NCBI GenBank assembly: GCA_947683625.1
Contig: CANTUR010000113.1
Span: 1,921,001 to 1,985,000, forward strand
Direction: 5' to 3'
Length of the DNA stretch: 64,000 nt
Origin: Mallotus nudiflorus
Taxonomy: Eukaryota; Streptophyta; Magnoliopsida; Malpighiales; Euphorbiaceae
Shown: in pieces, positions 58,606 through 64,000 of the stretch
How positions within the stretch are numbered: position 1 is the first letter of the stretch
Layout of the letters: every line of letters starts with the position of its first letter
Notes under the pieces: model-generated
The model's input: the letters and a program-made list of their open reading frames with translations, nothing else
Database searches by the model: none
Told to the model about the DNA's origin: nothing
Program-made: the position numbers and the translations under genes

Positions 58606-61522
58606 TCCGGTTCCTAAGAAGGATGGAAGGGTCAGAGTGTGTGTGGACTACCGAGATTTGAACAAAGCCTGCCCTAAGGATGACTTTCCCCTACCGCATA
58701 TTAATACATTGATTGATAATGCAGTTTCCAATGCAATGTACTCTTTTATGGATGGATTTTCGGGATACAATCAGATCATGATGGTAATAATGGATAGATT
58801 GAAGACATCATTCATCACCGAATGGGGTGTATACTGTTACCAAGTGATGCCCTTCGGGTTGAAGAATGCAGGGGCCACTTATCAAAGGATGGTGACTGCC
58901 TTACTGTATGACATGATCCATAAAGAGGTCGAAGTATATGTGGATGATATGATGGTGAAATCTACAACCAAGCAAGGGCATTTTGAAGCACTAGACAAGT
59001 TTCTGGCTAGAGCATAAAAGTATAATCTCATACTAAACCCGAAGAAGTGTGTTTTTAGGGTCACATCTGGGAAATTATTGGGACACATTGTCAGCCAGAA
59101 AGGAATAGAGATGGATCCAGATAAGATCAAAGCAATCAGGGATATGCCTGCACCAAAGAACGAAAAAGAGGTCCAAGGGTTTCTGGGACTTTTACAGTAT
59201 ATCAGCAGATTCATAGCCAAACTAACGGCTATCTGCAACCCTATCTTTAAGCTTCTGAAGAAAGACTAACCTGTTGTGTGGAATGAGAGATGTCAACAGG
59301 CTTTTGAAACTATCAAGGATTATCTTATGAATCCCCCTGTCTTATAACCGTCGAGACCAGGTAAAGTCTTAATCTTGTACCTGACAATTGAAAAGGATGT
59401 TATAGGGGCGATGCTAGCATAGGAAGGTAAAAGGAAGATAAAGCAAGATGTATATTACCTGAGTAAAAAGCTTCTACCCTACGAGGCCACTTATAGTTTA
59501 ATAGAGAAAACTTGTCTAGCAATGATTTGGGCAACGAGGAAGCTCCGACACTAAATCTAGTCTTACAAAGTGCAAGCAATTTCTAAACATGATCCCCTCA
59601 AGTACCTCCAACAAACCCCATCTCTTACGGGAAAAATGGCTAGGTGGCTCATTTTGCTCACAAAATTTGATATAGAGTATATGGCCAAAAAGACAGAAAA
59701 AGGAAGAGTAGTAGCAAACTTCTTGGCACAAAGCCCGATGGGGGATGCCCAAGAGTAGAAGCTGGAATTCCCCGACAAGCATTTAGGGGCAATAGAGATA
59801 TAAGATTGGGAAATGTACTTTGACGGAGCTGTCAATAACAAGAGGGCCGGGATAGGAGTAATTTTGGTTACGCTAGAAGGAGAAATGATCCTGATGGAAA
59901 AAAGGCTTGAATTTGAAGTAACCAATAACCAAGTAGAATATGAAGCCTGCATCTTTGGCTTAGAAGCATTGCATAGTGCAGGGGTAGAAAATGTCACTGT
60001 CTATGGGGATTCCATGCTATTTATAAAACAAGCCACTAAAGAATGGGAGATAAAAGAAGACATATTACGGCTGTACTGGGAATACTTGACCACCATCCTG
60101 TGATCCTTCACATAGTGTAAACTTGTCCATTTGCCAAGGGAAGGAAACCAGGTAGCTAATGCCCTAGCCACACTGGCCTTCATATGGGAAAGTGGGAAAA
60201 AACCAAAGGTCAGACCCTTAATTCTCATAAAGTCTCGATCCCCCTGTTATGAAGAGGTGAGAGTAACGCCTGTTGATGCCACTGAGAAATCTTGGTTCTA
60301 TGATTTACAAAGGTATCTAGAAACTGGGCAATTTCTGGATGACGCTGATAAGAAAGAAAGGATATCCCTGCAAATGTTGTCTCGACAGTTCATAAGCCAC
60401 GGTGGGATGTTATACAAGAGAATGCCAGTCAGGGTACACCTCAGGTGCGTTAGCAAGGATGAAGGTCGGAAGCTTATGAAAGCAATTCATGAAGGGGTGT
60501 GTGGACTGCACATGAATGGGACTGTCTTGGCAAAGAAAATAGCCCGCCAGGGGTACTTTTGGCTCACCATGGAAGCAGATTGTGTTGGATTTATGAAGAA
60601 ATATCACAATTGCCAAACATACGGTGATGTTAGCCACCTACCGTCTATGAACTTCAAGGAATGACGTCTCATTGGCCGTTTGCTATATGGGGAATTGACA
60701 TCATAGGGGAGGTAAGGCCAAGAGCAACTAATGGCCATCGGTACATCATTGTGGCCATCGACTACTTCTCTAAGTGGGTTGAGGGTGAATCTTATACTAC
60801 CGTGGGGGCGAGGTAGATGTCGAGGTTCATCGAAAAGAACATAATCTGCAGATATGGTCTGCCACACCACGTAGTTATAGACAATGGGGTTTAGTTTCGA
60901 GCAGAGATGGCCACACTACTAAAGGACTATAAGATTGAGTACCACAGATCATCTCCATATAGGCCACATGCAAATGGAGCGGTGGAAGCAGCAAATAAGA
61001 ATGTAAAAAAGATCTTGGCCAAGACACTGGAAAATTATCGAGATTGGGCTGAATACTTACAGTTCACATTGTGAGGGTATCGAACTACTACCAGGACTTC
61101 AACAATAACCACTTCGTACTCTTTAGTCTATGGGTGTGAGGTTGTTTTACCAGTGAAGGTTGAGAGTCCTTCTGGAATCTAAACTCCCCGAGTACCAATG
61201 GGTTGAAAGTCGGTTGGCTCAGTTGACATTGTTGGATGAAAAGAGGATAAAGGCTATGTATCATTCTCAACTATATCAGAGAAGAATAGCCCGTGCCTAC
61301 AATAAGAAGATCAAGCCGGGCAAGATTCGAGAAGGGGATCTGGTATTGAAACTTACGAGATCACTCATGACCGACCCTCGGGGGAAAATTAGGCCCAATT
61401 GGGAGGGATCGTATTTGGTAAAAAAGTTATTTTTGAAAGGCGCTGCCATTTTGTCTGACATAGAGGAGAATGAGTTCAAGGAACCCATCAACTTAGACAA
61501 GCTCAAGAAATACTTTCTGTAA
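58606..61522 (+). pseudogene. RT, RNase H and integrase of element C
   Basis: RT resumes with RVCVDYRDLNKACPKDDFPL (58634-58693) and MDGFSGYNQIMM, and the catalytic YVDD at 58936-58947. RNase H spans about 59800-60170 (YFDGAVNNKRAGIG, NNQVEYEACIFGLEAL, VYGDS, NQVANALA). Integrase follows: a zinc finger with H...H and C..C (about 60486-60620), a frameshift near 60661, WGIDIIGEVRPRATNGHRYI, VVIDNG (60876) and GAVEAANKN for the acidic triad, and the GPY/F-type IRPNWEGSYLVKKLFLKGAA near the end. The element's enzymes are clear but broken by stops and frameshifts. Confidence 0.87.
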
Positions 61523-61994
61523 AAAGTCTCGCTGGGAGAAAACCTTGAAAAAAGGTTGTCTAGGCAAAATTTAGAGACTGAAAAAAAAAAGAGAAAAAAG
61601 GGGGGTCCTGCTGGACTAAAAACCTCGAAAGAGGCGGTCCAGGAAAAAATTAAGGACATGTAAAAGGGGAAGGAGAGGCACAAAATGGTTAGTTGGAAAA
61701 CTTGTAAGGGCAAGCCAACTAATAACATGAGATGTACCAGAAGCAAAATGTATATACGTTTTATGCTTAAATGAAATGAAATGGATTGTTTTAATTGTCG
61801 TTAAACATTACATAATGTGTCTATTACAAGCCGTTTAACTAGTACAAAAGGGAAATTACTTCTAATAAAAGGGAAAATGACAACTTCATTCCATAAGCTA
61901 GTTTTGTTTTCTCTTCTTTTATTGCCTACCCTGTGAACTTAATATTTATAATTCTCTTGACCTTTTATATTTAATAAATTCATCTTTTTTCTGT
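61523..61994 (+). other. Non-coding tail after integrase of element C
   Basis: Begins with purine-rich AAAAAGGTTGTCTAGGCAAA-type sequence and a G-run (about 61590-61610), then becomes AT-rich. No gene was found on either strand before the end of the antisense gene at 61995. Confidence 0.45.
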
Positions 61995-63117
61995 CTATTG
62001 CAAGCAAACCCACACTTTGTTATGATCATTGGTGGCCTGATCACCATCGTAGCTTAAATTTCTTTCAATGGCTCTTCGAGGCCAAGTTGCCACTAGGTGG
62101 TCCAAAAAATTCTGAGAAAGCGGCCCTGGCTTGAACTCATGAATAGGCTCCATAATCAGTTGTTTATGACCATATTGGCGACAGAGGTGGATTATAGAAA
62201 GTGTATCAGGGAATATGTATAAGACCGAAGGGTCACATGCTGTAACCCCCACCAGGGGCACATCCAACAAATCAGTGTATCAGGGAATGTTGATAGGCAA
62301 CCACGAATGTCTACAGGGATGGGATGAAGTTTCCTTGTTTGATAATGTTTGGCTTGGTAACGCCTAATGTCTTGGGGAGGTTTGATCAAGCCCAGCTTTT
62401 CATAAAACCACATCTGCAGGATTGCAAATGTTTATATACATGCAGTATTGGTAGTTAGAAGTAGAGGAGCGGCAACGGGAAACTTACCTCCAATAAGAAA
62501 GGGCTTCTTGAGAATCGTCGCATCCTTGTGAAGTCATCCAATCCAATGACGATTTCTGCTAAGATGAGAAGGAAAGGGTTGAGCCCTAACTCCACTTGAT
62601 TGAGGATGGAGAGGATCTTCGTATCGTAGTGCCCTGAGGGGGAAACCAGTAGAAATTGAGCATACAAACAAAAGGCTAACATGCGGGGCCAGTAAGTTTC
62701 CCTTTTGTCCACATTCATTATGACTTCAAAGAGGGGCTCTAATCTAATTTCTGAGCCAAAAATACAATGGAAGGAAGACTGGGGTGGAAGATTGAACATA
62801 CGCGCTATTTGTTGCTGAATGGAGCGAGAATCCAGGTTTTCAAGAGCAGGAATCGCAAGTTGGCAAGCGAAATCTGCATGATGGCCGAGAATTGCCTCGA
62901 ATTCCTCCGGTAGGGGACATATTTCTTTTGTGTTGAGCCAAAAAATGTGTTTATGGGGATCCTAAAATTAAACCATGGCATGAAGAAAAGGGAAATTAAT
63001 TCTCCTAGTATGGAGTGATTTAAAGACTGCAAGGTGAAACGGCTCTAACCTGGCCCAAGATTTATTATCTAAACCTTTCAAAATTGATTGTAGGGGCCTC
63101 AGACTTTGTTCTGTCAT
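61995..63117 (-). pseudogene. Antisense gene 1 of element C (DUF7745-like, two exons)
   Basis: Antisense to pol. It starts MTEQSLRPLQSILKGLDNKS at 63117. Exon 1 is 63117-62488 (donor GGAG|GTAAGT), exon 2 runs from 62413 (acceptor CTGCAG|ATG) to a stop at 61995. Recognised words are LPEEFEAILGHH, WPRMLAFCLYAQFLLV, EVIMN, QVELGLNPFLLILAEI, MWFYEKLGL and, near the end, VPLVGVTACDPS and LCRQYGHKQLI. These fit a plant DUF7745-type protein known from antisense ORFs of Tat elements (from memory). Two stops lie in exon 1 (MV*F*DPHK) and a frameshift near 62280 in exon 2. A TATA box precedes it (63229-63207). Confidence 0.65.
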
Positions 63118-63206
63118 GTTTGTGGCTTTTCAGAGGTGCCTAGAGAGAGAAACAAGAGGTTAGGGATGGAGGAAACTCGAGAATTAGGTCAAACTCAGGA
63201 ATGGGG

Positions 63207-63229
63207 GTTTTTATAGGGGCAGGACTTCC
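63207..63229 (-). promoter_or_regulatory. TATA-type promoter of antisense gene 1
   Basis: Minus strand reads CCTGCCCCTATAAAAACCCC, a canonical TATA box about 95-105 bp upstream of the ATG at 63117. A pyrimidine-rich leader (CTCTTGTTTCTCTCTCTAGG) follows. The 20-bp palindromic repeats lie just further upstream. Confidence 0.65.
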
Positions 63230-63235
63230 TATCGC

Positions 63236-63321
63236 TGAGGCGATCGCCTCATTGATGAGCCGATCGCCTTATCGATGAGATGACCGCCTCTTCACCAGGG
63301 ACCAATAAGGAGATCGCCTCA
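63236..63321. repeat. 20-bp palindromic repeat array upstream of antisense promoter
   Basis: TGAGGCGATCGCCTCA (63236-63251, perfect palindrome) starts a 20-bp unit that repeats at 63237, 63257 and 63277 (GAGGCGATCGCCTCATTGAT, GAGCCGATCGCCTTATCGAT, GAGATGACCGCCTCTTCACC), with a fourth copy AGGAGATCGCCTCATC at 63307. The same unit lies in the LTR of C. Confidence 0.85.
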
Positions 63322-63542
63322 TCAATAATATAAGTCGTTCTTCGAATCACACAGTCTAAACAAGTGTGACAGTTACGCATAAAAACAGTGAAATCAACTC
63401 ACATGTGAAGAAATGAGAAAAGCAAAACAAGTGGATTTAATCAAGGAAAATATTGAATTATGCAAGCATTCTGTTCATAGAATCAAAAACTAAAATTTTA
63501 TGTTCACTATTCGAAGACTACACAAGTTTTAACCTCGGTACA

Positions 63543-64000
63543 TCAGGCATCCGGTCCAATATCCTCGGGGTCAGTCTCTCCTCCCGCACCGCTGCCACTC
63601 CTATCTTCATCCTCGTCATCCTCATTAATCTGAAACACATCAATCTGACACTCAAGAGTGGTGATCCTCGCCTTGCTAGCCTCATCCCGTTCCTATTTAG
63701 ACAAATCACAGGTTAGTAAACCATGCAAGAATGCATATATGTAAAAAAAAAAGAGGTTCTTACCCTCCACTACTGGGTGACCTCCAGCATGTAGTCTCTC
63801 TGGGCCTCTATCATGCGATACATATATAGGCCCTACTCCAACGGAATCTGCATTATTGAAATAAATGTTGAAACTAACATTTGGTTTGAGAATTATAGTA
63901 AAAGCAAGACAGGAAAAGAACATACATGAGTAGTACCACCAAGGGTGCATACAGGGGTCAGGTCCCCATCCAAGGTCAAGAACTGACGCAACAACTCCCC
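63543..64000 (-). pseudogene. Antisense gene 2 of element C, C-terminal exons (partial)
   Basis: Three exons read on the minus strand: at least 64000-63926 (ending LTPVCTLGGTTH, donor CAT|GTATG), 63847-63764 (28 codons, containing GLYMYRMIEAQRDYMLEVTQ) and 63692-63543 (49 codons, ERDEASKARITTLECQ..., acidic tail, ending GPDA and stop). All junctions keep one frame. The middle exon has two TAG codons where Gln would fit. The product would end in a coiled coil followed by an acidic tail, like the end of the D antisense gene. The N-terminal part lies outside the window. Confidence 0.65.

Larger units (their letters stand above)
48265..64000 (+). mobile_element. Element C: Ogre/Tat-like LTR retrotransposon with antisense genes, cut by window edge
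   Basis: Plus-strand element: 5' LTR ending at 50252, primer site, conserved leader, gag, protease, linker, RT, RNase H and integrase to 61522, then two antisense genes. The 3' LTR lies beyond the window. The end of its LTR (GTGCTAGACCCCGCCGCCTACA-type) and its leader match A and B, so C represents the enzyme-coding relative of those non-autonomous elements. A 4.1-kb solo LTR splits RT. Many stops make it inactive. The start at 48265 (TGTTAGG) is a guess. Confidence 0.82.

Overview
The window is plant nuclear DNA: very AT-rich, with spliced genes, GT-AG introns and layers of LTR retrotransposons and hAT DNA transposons. Two host genes look intact: a three-exon LORELEI-like GPI-anchored protein gene (29420-33776, +) of the FERONIA co-receptor family, and an intronless PLS-class pentatricopeptide-repeat gene with E-type C-terminus (45622-47265, +). 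The LLG sequence is typical of eudicots; I cannot name the species. No tRNA, rRNA or CRISPR was seen.

Layout. 1-1500 holds two linked tandem-repeat arrays and a dispersed repeat. From about 2027 to 28864 there is a transposon nest. An old hAT element (2027-4265 and 28233-28864) was split by a 24-kb Tat/Ogre-like LTR element A (4266-28232, minus strand, 5-bp duplication ATAGC/ATAGT). A in turn received element B of the same family (9207-20266, plus strand, perfect GAGTT duplication) and a 1.35-kb solo LTR (21973-23317, perfect CAAAA duplication). LLG follows, with a complete hAT MITE (29931-30660, perfect 8-bp duplication) and a second degraded inverted-repeat element in its long second intron. 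A complete but inactivated 9.2-kb Tat-type element D (35646-44882, perfect AATAT duplication) separates LLG from the PPR gene. From about 48265 to the right edge lies Ogre-like element C, with gag, protease, RT, RNase H and integrase, broken in its RT domain by a 4.1-kb solo LTR (54460-58605). C runs off the window before its 3' LTR.

How the pieces relate. A and B have the LTR ends, primer-binding site type, leader block, gag and PR-RT linker peptide seen in C, but lack RT, RNase H and integrase. They look like a non-autonomous family that could have used enzymes from a C-like partner. C and D both carry spliced antisense genes between integrase and 3' LTR: a DUF7745-like gene plus the end of a second gene in C, and a gene resembling the 'putative plant transposon protein' family in D. 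All are damaged by stops, mostly where Gln, Trp or Arg would be expected, as methylcytosine decay would produce.

The most unusual signal is a 20-bp repeat with core TGAGGCGATCGCCTCA. It occurs in the 5' LTR of C and again just upstream of a TATA box for the antisense gene of C, suggesting one control module serving sense and antisense promoters. Boundaries, target duplications and splice sites were read by eye. Family names are from memory of motifs; no search was run.
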